Assembly: GCF_020447265.1 (NCBI RefSeq)
Contig: NZ_JAJADR010000006.1
Location: 1 to 64,000, forward strand
From: Hymenobacter lucidus
GTDB lineage: Bacteria; Bacteroidota; Bacteroidia; Cytophagales; Hymenobacteraceae
Length of the DNA: 64,000 nucleotides
Direction of reading: 5' to 3'
Shown: positions 8,873 through 16,517 of the stretch, piece by piece
How the letters are laid out: every line of letters starts with the position of its first letter
How positions within the stretch are numbered: the stretch's first letter is position 1
Translations under genes and position numbers: made by a program
The notes under the pieces: generated by a model
What the model was told of the DNA's origin: nothing
What the model saw: the letters and a program-made list of their open reading frames with translations, nothing else
The model's database searches: none

Positions 8873-8942
8873 AAAATCGCAGCAAGTGTTTTTGGCGAGT
8901 ACCTCGCAAAATCGCAGCAAGTGTTTTTGGCGAGTACCTCGC
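8873..8942. repeat. Perfect 35-bp tandem duplication
   Basis: A 35-base unit beginning AAAATCGCAGCAAG and ending GAGTACCTCGC is repeated exactly (8873-8907 and 8908-8942). Because 35 is not a multiple of three, any reading frame through it is shifted by the duplication. Confidence 0.96.
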
Positions 8943-9128
8943 TCCTGCTGCCAAATCTGCGTTCTAGTGATACTTGCTACTTATATATCGCTGCTGCTGG
9001 CTATTGCTTTAAAAATGCTTTGTAGGGTCTTCTGGTGAGCTGTAAACCCCTTTAGGGCTCCCCTGTCGCCCGGGCCCGGCCTTAGGTATGAGTAGTATTT
9101 TTATACTGTATTAACACAATAAGAGAAT

Positions 9129-9154
9129 GTTAGGTAATGCAGTTAGGTAATGAA
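9129..9154. repeat. Near-perfect 13-bp tandem repeat
   Basis: GTTAGGTAATGCA (9129-9141) is followed directly by GTTAGGTAATGAA (9142-9154), one mismatch. Confidence 0.85.
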
Positions 9155-9184
9155 GTGAGGAGTAAACAATAACAAAGTATATTT

Positions 9185-9235
9185 AAGCACAAAAAAGTAT
9201 ATAAAAGTTATTAATTTGTATACTTTTTTGTGCTT
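9185..9235. repeat. Perfect 17-bp inverted repeat upstream of orphan gene
   Basis: AAGCACAAAAAAGTATA (9185-9201) and its exact reverse complement TATACTTTTTTGTGCTT (9219-9235) are separated by 17 AT-rich bases. It ends 72 bases before the ATG of the orphan gene. It could be an operator, a cruciform or a terminator-like hairpin; there are no transposase remnants or target duplications that would make it the end of a mobile element. Confidence 0.9.
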
Positions 9236-9307
9236 TGTACTACTATTATATACTTATTTGTCTTATACTTGCGTATCTACTCTTTCCTAGACTTACTTTC
9301 TCTTTAT

Positions 9308-10306
9308 ATGCCTAAAACCATTGACTACCCACGTACCAGCTATATGAGTGCCTGGGAAATAGCAGAAGTTGTAGATGATACCGGTGGCAAATGTGCCATT
9401 GAAACCTGTGCCCGTAAACTAAGTCGTAAAGTGAGTGGGTCATTCAAGGCCATTATTGGCTCTGCGGTTAAGTTTGGACTAGTTACCAGCAAGCGGGAGT
9501 TGCTTACCACTACCAACCTGTTTCGCCGCATTAAGCACGCATATGATAAACAGGAAGAGAAAATCTTCCACCGGGAGGCATTTCTGCACCCTCCCTTGTT
9601 CACGCAGATCTGCCGCAAGTTCCGAAACCGGGAGCTTCCCGTGCACATGCTCGACGTGATGCTGATCCGGGAATTCGGCGTAGAGGAAATAAATGCTCAG
9701 GTCGTTGCGAAGGCCTTTGTGGAGGGGGCGCGCATGGTTGGGGTAATTGATGAACGCAACGTTATAGCAGACATCGACCTACTAGCCGCCCAGCAGGCGC
9801 CCCGGCAGCTGGCCAGTACTGAGCTCCCCCAGAATCTATTTCGTACCCCTCCTACCAGCGTGTCCCCGGATACCTCTCCTAGCAATAAGCCAGAACCTGC
9901 TTTTATACCGCCGGCTCGTTCTTCCCATACCCACGATGCTATATCCAGTCTGTTTGGACTGGATACGGAGGACATGGAAGACGCAACCCCGGATTCTTAT
10001 CCTGCGCGGCCAACGGAAGCGCTGGGTGGCCCACAAGCGGTATTTCCGGCCAACGAGCCTCTCACAACTGCTACAGCCATTGCAGCAGACGAAGCCGCCT
10101 CGGCTTCTGTAGCAACTCTACCTACGAGTCGCCCAACCGAAGCGGCCCCTACAGTAGCTTCATTGGCGCAGCCCGGGCAGCCAGAAGGGTACTTTATTCG
10201 CATTAGCGGACCGGGCATTGACACCCAACTCAATATTCAGGACACTGATGACCTGCAAATCGTGGGGATTTTACTGGAAAAGGTAAGGCGGCAACTAGGC
10301 CGCTGA
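9308..10306 (+). CDS. Uncharacterised protein with HTH-like N-terminus
   Basis: A 332-residue protein with a three-part layout. Residues 1-150 are helical and contain a repeated winged-helix-like pattern (SAWEIAEVVDDTGGKCAIETCARKL, split here as SAWEIAEVVDDTGG and CAIETCARKL), reminiscent of DUF5343-type proteins. Residues about 155-290 are a Pro/Ala/Thr/Ser-rich linker. The last 40 residues (EGYFIRISGPGIDTQLNI onward) form a separate short conserved-looking module. The ATG at 9308 follows a very AT-rich leader; the frame extends further upstream but that part would be an unlikely hydrophobic stretch. Base composition is lower in GC than the neighbours. A DNA-binding role is inference only. 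Confidence 0.6.
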   Translation: MPKTIDYPRTSYMSAWEIAEVVDDTGGKCAIETCARKLSRKVSGSFKAIIGSAVKFGLVTSKRELLTTTNLFRRIKHAYDKQEEKIFHREAFLHPPLFTQICRKFRNRELPVHMLDVMLIREFGVEEINAQVVAKAFVEGARMVGVIDERNVIADIDLLAAQQAPRQLASTELPQNLFRTPPTSVSPDTSPSNKPEPAFIPPARSSHTHDAISSLFGLDTEDMEDATPDSYPARPTEALGGPQAVFPANEPLTTATAIAADEAASASVATLPTSRPTEAAPTVASLAQPGQPEGYFIRISGPGIDTQLNIQDTDDLQIVGILLEKVRRQLGR

Positions 10307-10333
10307 CACTTTGACCGCCTCCCCCACATGAGG

Positions 10334-10365
10334 AAAGAATCAGCGCAACAAAGAATCAGCGCAAC
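10334..10365. repeat. Perfect 16-bp tandem duplication
   Basis: AAAGAATCAGCGCAAC occurs twice back to back (10334-10349 and 10350-10365), just after the orphan gene's stop. Confidence 0.95.
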
Positions 10366-10386
10366 TTGGCTTGTTTATTTTTTATG

Positions 10387-10429
10387 TTAAACAGGTTACC
10401 TGGCCAAGTCGGCCGGGCAACCTGTTTAA
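10387..10429. terminator. Long hairpin between convergent genes
   Basis: A 19-base left arm starting TTAAACAGGTT (10387-10405) pairs with 10411-10429 at 17 of 19 positions around the loop AAGTC. It lies between the orphan gene and the convergent LAB_N gene. There is no strong T-run on either strand, so terminator function is likely but not certain. Confidence 0.65.
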
Positions 10430-10458
10430 ATTAACGTTCCTATAAAGCCAAACACCCT

Positions 10459-11097
10459 TCAGGCAGCTTGCTCCCGGCGCAGCAGCAGAATATTCCGGGC
10501 ATATACAACCGTTCCGAATACATTACCCATAATAAGCACGGCATCCAGGCGCAGGAACGCATACGTCAGAATCAACACGGAGCCCGCCAGACTTACCACC
10601 CAGAAGCCCAACGGGAGCACCGAGGTGCCGCGCCGCTCCGAGTAAAGCCATTGGTAGACGAAGCGCAACAGAAACACCAACTGCCCTACTGCCCCCAGCA
10701 CCAGCCACCCCCGGGGAATGGGCGTGTGCAGCATGGCCCGCAAGCTGAAATGAGCATTGCCCAGAACAAACCACCCGAGCATCACCAGGGGGAAGCTGAC
10801 GGCCGCTGCCCGAAACCAGCCGCTCAGAGTGCGCCATTCGCCCAGCAGCTGTAGGTTGCGGATATAGATGCCGTAGCTCAGCAGCTGGGCCGCCAGGATA
10901 ACTGGGTCGTGGCGCAGCATACCGTAGATAATCATCATAAAGGATGAGAGCAGACTGATCTTCCAGAACAGCGTGGGCACCAACACCCGGCGGGCCCGCT
11001 CACTCTGCACCCACTGCAGCACGATGCGGCTGGAGAACAACAGCTGCGACGCCAATCCGATGGCTAAGGCGAGGGTCTGGCCAGTAGCGGGCATCAC
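10459..11097 (-). CDS. Membrane protein with two LAB_N domains
   Basis: A 212-residue, almost wholly membrane-embedded protein. It contains two copies of the lipid-A-biosynthesis N-terminal (LAB_N) fold. Copy one (about residues 10-85) has QLLFSSRIVLQWVQSERAR and YGIYIRNL. Copy two (about 130-207) has QLVFLLRFVYQWLYSERRG and TVVYARNI. LAB_N units have a PQ-loop-like three-helix form with the conserved F-x-x-R-x-x-x-Q-W-x-x-S-E-R core and often sit next to lipid A or glycosyltransferase genes. No such neighbour is present, so the substrate is unknown. It lies downstream of hisIE on the same strand, about 150 bases away. Confidence 0.8.
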   Translation of the reverse strand: MMPATGQTLALAIGLASQLLFSSRIVLQWVQSERARRVLVPTLFWKISLLSSFMMIIYGMLRHDPVILAAQLLSYGIYIRNLQLLGEWRTLSGWFRAAAVSFPLVMLGWFVLGNAHFSLRAMLHTPIPRGWLVLGAVGQLVFLLRFVYQWLYSERRGTSVLPLGFWVVSLAGSVLILTYAFLRLDAVLIMGNVFGTVVYARNILLLRREQAA

Positions 11098-11251
11098 AGC
11101 TGGACGGTAGCAAAGCCGTGATGCCGCCGGGTAGTCAGGGCACTGAAAACGAAAGCAGAGCTCATAAGGAGCAACAGGAAGTTGATAGGATGTATTTACG
11201 GCAACGACCAGCGGTTGATTCAGCCCTTACCAACTTAGGCCCTCCCGTGTC

Positions 11252-11896
11252 CTATTCCCGGCGCGTACCGGCCGAAATGGTAGCGTGGCGCTGCCGCAGT
11301 ATGGCTACTACATCGTCCAGCGTCAGGCCCGAGGCGGTGAGCAGCACCAGCAGGTGATAAAGCAAATCGGCGGCTTCACCGGGCAGCCCGGCCGTGTTGC
11401 CGGCCACGGCATCAATGACAGTCTCGACGGCCTCCTCTCCCACTTTCTGGGCTATTTTGGGCATTCCCTTCCGGAACAGCGACGCGGTGTACGAGTTCGG
11501 GTCTTCCTGCGGGTGCTGGTAGCGGCGCTGCACCAAGCGCTCCAATTCGGCCAGAAAGCCCACCGGCGGCACGGGCCGGGCCTGCTCCCCGGCGTGCTCG
11601 AAGCAACTGGTGGTACCCCGGTGGCAGGTGGGGCCATCGGGCAGGGCCCGGATCAGCAGCGCGTCGTTGTCGCAGTCGGGGTGCAGGCTCACCACAGATA
11701 GGAAGTTGCCGGAAGTTTCGCCCTTAGTCCAGAGCCGGTTTTTGGAGCGGGAGAAAAACGTGACCCGGCCTTCGGTGCGGGTTTTCTCCCAAGCCTCGGA
11801 GTTCACGTAGCCCAGCATGAGCACCTGCCCCGTCGCGGCATCCTGCACCACGGCAGGAATCAGCCCATCGGGCATTTTCTGAAAATCAAGTTGCAT
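11252..11896 (-). CDS. hisIE: Phosphoribosyl-AMP cyclohydrolase / phosphoribosyl-ATP diphosphatase
   Basis: Bifunctional enzyme for steps 2 and 3 of histidine synthesis. The N-terminal HisI half (residues 1-110) carries the metal-binding motif HPDCDNDALL and TCHRGTTSCF. The C-terminal HisE half (about 115-205) shows the MazG-like helices with KVGEEAVETVIDA and EAADLLYHLLVLL. The total of 214 residues is normal for the fused form. It is the last gene of the his operon; 78 bases separate it from hisF. Confidence 0.97.
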   Translation of the reverse strand: MQLDFQKMPDGLIPAVVQDAATGQVLMLGYVNSEAWEKTRTEGRVTFFSRSKNRLWTKGETSGNFLSVVSLHPDCDNDALLIRALPDGPTCHRGTTSCFEHAGEQARPVPPVGFLAELERLVQRRYQHPQEDPNSYTASLFRKGMPKIAQKVGEEAVETVIDAVAGNTAGLPGEAADLLYHLLVLLTASGLTLDDVVAILRQRHATISAGTRRE

Positions 11897-11974
11897 GTTT
11901 TTAGTGCTTGGTTGTGGGTGGCTCGTGCTTAGAGCTTGGGTGGTAGTTGATAAGGCCTGGTGTTTCGGGGTTAG

Positions 11975-12733
11975 CTACAGCCGCATGGGAATTCCCTCGG
12001 CCTGCAAGTGCTCTTTAAGCTCCCGGATACCGATTTCGCCGAAATGAAAGATACTGGCTGCCAAGCCGGCGTGGGCCTGGGCCTGCTGAAACACCTGGGT
12101 GAAGTGCGCCATGGTACCGGCCCCGCCCGAGGCCACTACCGGAATGGATACGGCCCGGGCCACCGCCCCGGTCACATCCAGGGCAAAGCCGTCCTTGGTC
12201 CCGTCGTTGCTCATCGACGTGAGCAGCAGCTCCCCCGCCCCCCGCTCGGCAGCCTCGCGGCACCAGGCCACGGCATCCCGCTCGGTATTGTGGGTGCCGG
12301 CGCGGGTGTAGATCTGCCAGCCGGCCTGGGCCGTGTAGCGCGCATCGGCGGCGACTACGATGCACTGGCTGCCGAAGCGACGGGCCAGCTCGTCGATAAG
12401 TTCGGGCCGGTGCAGGGCTGCCGAGTTGATGCTGACCTTATCGGCCCCGTTCATTAGCAGCGCTTCCACATCAGCCACGGTACCGATACCCCCTCCCACG
12501 GTGAAGGGAATATCCAGTTCCCGAGCCACGTCGCGTACCAAATGAATAAGGGTGGTGCGTTTCTGGTTGGTAGCGGTAATATCGAGAAACACCAGCTCAT
12601 CGGCTCCTTCGCGGGCGTAGCGGGCGGCCAGGGCTACCGGGTCACCGGCGTCGCGCAGGCCTTCGAACTGCACGCCCTTTACGGTGCGGCCGTCTTTTAC
12701 GTCGAGACAGGGAATGATTCGTTTGGTCAGCAT
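11975..12733 (-). CDS. hisF: Imidazole glycerol phosphate synthase, cyclase subunit
   Basis: A 252-residue TIM barrel that uses ammonia delivered by HisH to convert PRFAR into imidazole glycerol phosphate and AICAR. The two catalytic aspartates are visible: Asp11 in RIIPCLDVKDGR and the one in CIVVAADARY (about 130). Phosphate-binding glycines occur in TVGGGIGT and ASGGAGT. It starts 36 bases after hisA. Confidence 0.98.
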   Translation of the reverse strand: MLTKRIIPCLDVKDGRTVKGVQFEGLRDAGDPVALAARYAREGADELVFLDITATNQKRTTLIHLVRDVARELDIPFTVGGGIGTVADVEALLMNGADKVSINSAALHRPELIDELARRFGSQCIVVAADARYTAQAGWQIYTRAGTHNTERDAVAWCREAAERGAGELLLTSMSNDGTKDGFALDVTGAVARAVSIPVVASGGAGTMAHFTQVFQQAQAHAGLAASIFHFGEIGIRELKEHLQAEGIPMRL

Positions 12734-12769
12734 ACAAGTTGAATAAAGACTATCAGGATACGGATACGG

Positions 12770-13486
12770 CTAGAGAAACCGGCGCAGGTCGGCCAGGGAG
12801 ATAGTGCCTTCGTAGATGGCTTTGCCGATAATGGCCCCGTGCATCCCAACTTCCACCAGGGCTTCCACATCGGCTATCGTCGTGACGCCGCCACTGGCCA
12901 CCAACTGGGCGGCGGGCAGTTCCCGGCGCAGCTGCCGGTAGGTTTCCAGCGAAGGTCCCTGCAGCTTGCCATCCTTGCTGACATCGGTACAAACGAAGGT
13001 AGTAGCCCCCTCTCGCAGGTAGCCCTCGATAAACTCGCGCACCGTCCGCTCCGACTGCTCGGCCCAGGCATTGATGGAAATATGGTTGTCGCGGAAGTCA
13101 GCCCCCAGCAGAATCCGGGCGGCTCCGAAGGTTTGCAGCCAATGCGCGACGGTTTCAGGCTCCCGCACGGCAATGCTGCCGGCTGTAATCTGGGCGGCTC
13201 CGGCCTCGAAGGCCTGGCGTACGGCCTGCTCGCTCTGCAGCCCGCCCCCAAAGTCGATAACCAGGCTGGTATGGCGGGCAATGCGCTCCAGCACCGGCAG
13301 ATTCACCGGCTGGCGGGCCCGGGCTCCATCCAGATCCACTAGGTGCAGGCGGCGCACCCCGGCCGCTTCGAAGCGCTGCGCCACGGCCAGCGGGTCGGAG
13401 TCGTAGGTGGTTTGCTGAGTGAAGTCGCCTTCGGTGAGGCGCACACACTGGCCCCCGATGAGGTCAATAGCGGGTATTATCTCCAT
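12770..13486 (-). CDS. hisA: ProFAR isomerase
   Basis: A 238-residue TIM-barrel isomerase that converts ProFAR to PRFAR by an Amadori rearrangement. The general base Asp8 lies in EIIPAIDLIGGQCVRL and the general acid Asp in VCTDVSKDGK (about 128). Phosphate-binding loops are FGGGLQS and ASGGVTT. It starts 8 bases after the hisH stop, so the two are tightly coupled. Confidence 0.98.
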   Translation of the reverse strand: MEIIPAIDLIGGQCVRLTEGDFTQQTTYDSDPLAVAQRFEAAGVRRLHLVDLDGARARQPVNLPVLERIARHTSLVIDFGGGLQSEQAVRQAFEAGAAQITAGSIAVREPETVAHWLQTFGAARILLGADFRDNHISINAWAEQSERTVREFIEGYLREGATTFVCTDVSKDGKLQGPSLETYRQLRRELPAAQLVASGGVTTIADVEALVEVGMHGAIIGKAIYEGTISLADLRRFL

Positions 13487-13494
13487 GGGAAAGG

Positions 13495-14082
13495 TTAAAG
13501 CTTCAGGAAGTTTTCGAGAATACGCGTCCCCACCGGGCCGCTCTTCTCGGTGTGAAACTGCACGGCGTAGAAGTTCTGGTGCTGCACGGCGGCACTGAAC
13601 GGGGCCGGGTATAGGGCCTGGGCAATGGTGTAGTCGCCCACGGGAGCGTAGTAGCTGTGCACGAAGTACACGTAGTCTTCTTCCCGCAGGCCGTCGAACA
13701 AGGGGGAACGAAGCTGCTGCAAATTATTCCAGCCCATGTGCGGCACCTTGTAGTCGGCCAGGGCCGGGAAGCGCTTTACCTCGAAGGGCAAAATACCCAG
13801 CATCGTGGCATCGTTTTCCTCGCTGTGGGTACCCAGCAGCTGCATGCCCAGGCAGATACCCAGGAAGGGCTGCGTGAGCGTGGGCAAGAGCTGGTCGAGG
13901 CCCTGGGCCCGCAGTTCCCGCATGGCTGAAGCAGCCTCGCCTTCGCCGGGAAACAGGATCTTATCGGCTCGCCGAATCACCTCCGGATCGGCACTCAGCG
14001 TGGCCTGCACCCCAAGGCGCTCCAGGGCGAAGAGCACTGACTGCACGTTGCCCCCTTTGTAATCAATTACTGCTATTTCCAT
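13495..14082 (-). CDS. hisH: Imidazole glycerol phosphate synthase, glutaminase subunit
   Basis: A 195-residue class I glutamine amidotransferase that feeds ammonia to HisF. The nucleophile Cys lies in FLGICLGMQLLG (about residue 77). The His/Glu pair lies in YAVQFHTEKSGPVG; most relatives have FHPEKS, so the Pro to Thr change is minor. Preceded by a 156-base intercistronic gap with two strong hairpins after hisB, the largest gap but one inside the operon. Confidence 0.97.
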   Translation of the reverse strand: MEIAVIDYKGGNVQSVLFALERLGVQATLSADPEVIRRADKILFPGEGEAASAMRELRAQGLDQLLPTLTQPFLGICLGMQLLGTHSEENDATMLGILPFEVKRFPALADYKVPHMGWNNLQQLRSPLFDGLREEDYVYFVHSYYAPVGDYTIAQALYPAPFSAAVQHQNFYAVQFHTEKSGPVGTRILENFLKL

Positions 14083-14122
14083 TTGAGCAATACTATGCTT
14101 TTACTCATTTGTGTAAACACCC

Positions 14123-14192
14123 TGCTGTGGGCCTTATTTTGTGCGCACCCCTTCCTTCCAAGCCTTTTAGCTAACCTAGAACTCCCACAGCA
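14123..14192. other. Intercistronic hairpin upstream of hisH
   Basis: TGCTGTGGG (14123-14131) is perfectly complementary to CCCACAGCA (14184-14192). The long loop contains no gene. It abuts the 15-bp hairpin at 14193-14232, so a hisB-hisH transcript would carry two stacked stem-loops. Confidence 0.7.
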
Positions 14193-14232
14193 AGGTCTTT
14201 ATCCAAAAGTTAAAACATTTGGATAAAGACCT
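14193..14232. other. Perfect 15-bp hairpin directly after hisB
   Basis: AGGTCTTTATCCAAA (14193-14207) and TTTGGATAAAGACCT (14218-14232) form a perfect stem with a 10-base loop, starting six bases after the hisB stop. Read on the minus strand it is followed by TGCTG rather than a T-run, so it is not a normal terminator. It could set mRNA stability or partial termination inside the operon. Confidence 0.85.
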
Positions 14233-14238
14233 GTCAGA

Positions 14239-15342
14239 CTACAGAATACCCTTGGTGCTGGGAATTTCCATTTTACCGGCATCCCGCACTAGGGCCATTT
14301 TAATGGCTTTGGCCACGGCTTTGAAGATGGCCTCAATCTTATGGTGTTCGTTCTGACCTTCGCACTTAATGTTGAGGTTGCAGCGGGCTGCGTCGGAAAA
14401 GCTCTTGAAGAAATGGTAGAACATTTCGCAGGGCATATCCCCTACCCGCTCCCGCTTAAACTCGGCGTCCCACACAATCCAGGGCCGGCCGGAAAAGTCG
14501 ATGGCCGCCTGAGCCAACACGTCGTCCATGGGCAGCAGGAAGCCGTAGCGGGCCAGCCCGCGCTTGTCGCCCAGGGCCTGGCTGAAGGCTTCGCCCAGGG
14601 CAATAGCCGTGTCTTCGATGGTGTGATGCTCGTCGATGTGCAAGTCACCCTGCACCTCGATTTTCATATCCACGCCCGAGTGCTTGCTGAGTTGGTCGAG
14701 CATGTGGTCGAAGAAGCCCAGGCCAGTGTGCATCTCGGGGCGGCCGTTGCCGTCGAGGTTGAGCTCGATGCGAATTTTGGTTTCGTTCGTGTCGCGCTGC
14801 ACGAGGGCCGTGCGAGCGGGCAGCCGCAGAAACTGGTAGATGCTCTCCCAGCTCGTGGTCGTCAAGGCGGCGCGCTCGTCAGCTTCTTCCCGAATCAGAA
14901 TGGACTGGCAGCCCAGGTTCTGGGCCAGCTCCACGTCGGTGAGCCGGTCGCCGATGACGAAGGAGTGTTGAAGATCGTATGCCCCTTCTGCCAGGTACTG
15001 CTGCAGCATCCCGATACCGGGCTTGCGGGTGGGCAGGTTTTCGTGGGGAAAGCTGCGGTCGATATGCTCCCGCACGAACTCCACTCCTTCCGAGCGTAGA
15101 ATGTCGAGCATCATCGTGTGGGCCGGCCAGAACGTATCCTCGGGGAAGCTCGCCGTGCCCAGCCCATCCTGGTTGCTGACCAGCACCAGCTCGTAGTCTA
15201 GCTCGCGGGCAATACGCGCAAGGCCGGTAATGGCGCCGGGTACAAACTGGAATTTTTCCCGGGTCAGGGCATCCACCTGAAAATCCGTGGGCGGCTCGAT
15301 AAGGATGGTCCCGTCGCGGTCAATGAAAAGAACTTTCTTCAT
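14239..15342 (-). CDS. hisB: Histidinol-phosphatase / imidazoleglycerol-phosphate dehydratase
   Basis: Bifunctional 367-residue enzyme. Residues 1-165 are a HAD-type histidinol-phosphate phosphatase (nucleophile motif LFIDRDGT, VSNQD, late motif VIGDRLTD). Residues about 175-367 are the Mn-dependent dehydratase with GFFDHMLDQLSKHS, DEHHTIEDTAIALG and NEHHKIEA. Compared with E. coli, the zinc-binding loop C-P-H...C-D-C-R-K-P has become FPHENLPTRKP, so the three cysteines are absent while the His remains. This loss appears typical of Bacteroidota HisB. Gap to hisC is 51 bases. Confidence 0.97.
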   Translation of the reverse strand: MKKVLFIDRDGTILIEPPTDFQVDALTREKFQFVPGAITGLARIARELDYELVLVSNQDGLGTASFPEDTFWPAHTMMLDILRSEGVEFVREHIDRSFPHENLPTRKPGIGMLQQYLAEGAYDLQHSFVIGDRLTDVELAQNLGCQSILIREEADERAALTTTSWESIYQFLRLPARTALVQRDTNETKIRIELNLDGNGRPEMHTGLGFFDHMLDQLSKHSGVDMKIEVQGDLHIDEHHTIEDTAIALGEAFSQALGDKRGLARYGFLLPMDDVLAQAAIDFSGRPWIVWDAEFKRERVGDMPCEMFYHFFKSFSDAARCNLNIKCEGQNEHHKIEAIFKAVAKAIKMALVRDAGKMEIPSTKGIL

Positions 15343-15393
15343 GGTATATACTAGCCGGCAGTTTTTATACCGGTTGGTGAAGAGGTGAAAAAT

Positions 15394-16449
15394 TTAGGCC
15401 GCGTACTCCCGCAAGGCCGCTACCAACTGCTCATTCTCGGCGGGCGTGCCCACGGTGAGGCGCAGCGTGCCGGCGCAGCCGGGCTGGGAAGTGCGGTTGC
15501 GCACCACAATGCCTTTACCGAGCAGGTAGTCATACACGGCCGTGGCCTCGGGGCGGAAGCGCACCAGCAGAAAGTTGGCATCCGAGGGAAACAGCTGGGC
15601 CACGATGGGCAGGCCCGGGAGCTGCTCCAGCAGCCAGGTGCGGCCTTCGAGCAGCTCTTGGCGCATCTGCTCGAAGTGCGGGGCGTCGGCTAACGCAGCC
15701 AGGGCGTGCTGCTGCGTGGCTTCCGACACATTATAGGGCGGCTTGATCTTATTGAGGTAGCCAATGATGTCGGGCGAGGCAAAGGCCATGCCCAGCCGCA
15801 GGCCGGCCAGGCCCCAGGCCTTGGAGAAGGTTTGCAGCACCACCAGATTCGGAAACTCGGCCAGGCGGGTCGTCCAGCTGGGGGCCGCGGCAAAGTCGGC
15901 GTAGGCTTCATCCACCACCACCAAGCCCCGGAAGTTGCGCAGCACCTGCTCGATGGCCTCGGCGTGGAGCAGGTTACCGGTCGGGTTATTAGGCGAGCAG
16001 ATAAACACCAATTTAGCCTCCGACGCAATGATTTGCTTAACGGCATCAGCGGAAAGCTGAAATTCGGGCGTGAGCGGTACCCGCTCCAGACGCACGTCGT
16101 TCAGGTTGGCAGCCACCTCGTACATGCCGTAGGTAGGTGGCAAGATCAGGATGCTGTCTTCCTGGGCGGGGCGGCAGGTCAGGCGCACGAGCAGGTCGAT
16201 GGCCTCGTCGGAGCCGTTGCCCAGAAAGATCTGTTCGGGCGCTACGCCTTTCAGCTTGGCCAGCGCGGCTTTCACGGCGCGCTGGTGCGGGTCGGGGTAG
16301 CGGTTGAACAGCTCGGGGCCGGCGCTGCCCAGGCTGTTTTCGTTGGCATCGAGCATCACGCGGGCTTCGCCCTGAAATTCGTCGCGGGCCGAAGAGTACG
16401 GCTGCATAGCCCGGATGTTGGGCCGGATAAGGTTGGCAAGCTCAAACAT
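15394..16449 (-). CDS. hisC: Histidinol-phosphate aminotransferase
   Basis: A 351-residue fold-type I PLP enzyme that transaminates imidazole-acetol phosphate with glutamate. Visible landmarks are LDANENSLG near the N-terminus, FLGNGSDEAIDLL (cofactor phosphate), FICSPNNPTGN, VVDEAYADFA, and the PLP lysine in TFSKAWGLAGLRLG (about residue 210). It starts 68 bases after hisD. Confidence 0.97.
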   Translation of the reverse strand: MFELANLIRPNIRAMQPYSSARDEFQGEARVMLDANENSLGSAGPELFNRYPDPHQRAVKAALAKLKGVAPEQIFLGNGSDEAIDLLVRLTCRPAQEDSILILPPTYGMYEVAANLNDVRLERVPLTPEFQLSADAVKQIIASEAKLVFICSPNNPTGNLLHAEAIEQVLRNFRGLVVVDEAYADFAAAPSWTTRLAEFPNLVVLQTFSKAWGLAGLRLGMAFASPDIIGYLNKIKPPYNVSEATQQHALAALADAPHFEQMRQELLEGRTWLLEQLPGLPIVAQLFPSDANFLLVRFRPEATAVYDYLLGKGIVVRNRTSQPGCAGTLRLTVGTPAENEQLVAALREYAA

Positions 16450-16517
16450 AAATCGAAGAAAAAGCTGGGGCCGCTCTGAAACGGGCTGGCAGCAGATGAA
16501 TAGAGAATAAAGTAAAC

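Larger units (their letters stand above)
8407..9307. other. AT-rich intergenic stretch without a convincing gene
   Basis: Nine hundred bases of clearly lower GC than the neighbours. Short open frames exist (for example 8763-9038) but lack family resemblance, and the largest spans a 35-bp tandem duplication that shifts frame, so none is called. The stretch holds three separate short direct duplications and a long perfect inverted repeat, listed individually. With the orphan gene that follows, it looks like acquired or decayed DNA. Confidence 0.6.

Noticed and set aside
8464..8942. CRISPR array
   Set aside because: Repeats are back to back in two copies each with no spacers, and there are no cas genes in the window.
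8763..9038. A 91-codon open frame in the AT-rich island
   Set aside because: It runs through the 35-bp tandem duplication and has no family likeness or promoter; treated as non-coding.
9230..9307. Longer N-terminus for the orphan gene from 9230
   Set aside because: Would start inside the 17-bp inverted repeat and add a hydrophobic, AT-driven stretch; the ATG at 9308 fits better.
8407..10440. Insertion sequence or integron in the AT-rich island
   Set aside because: No transposase or integrase, and no terminal repeats with target duplication flanking the whole segment.
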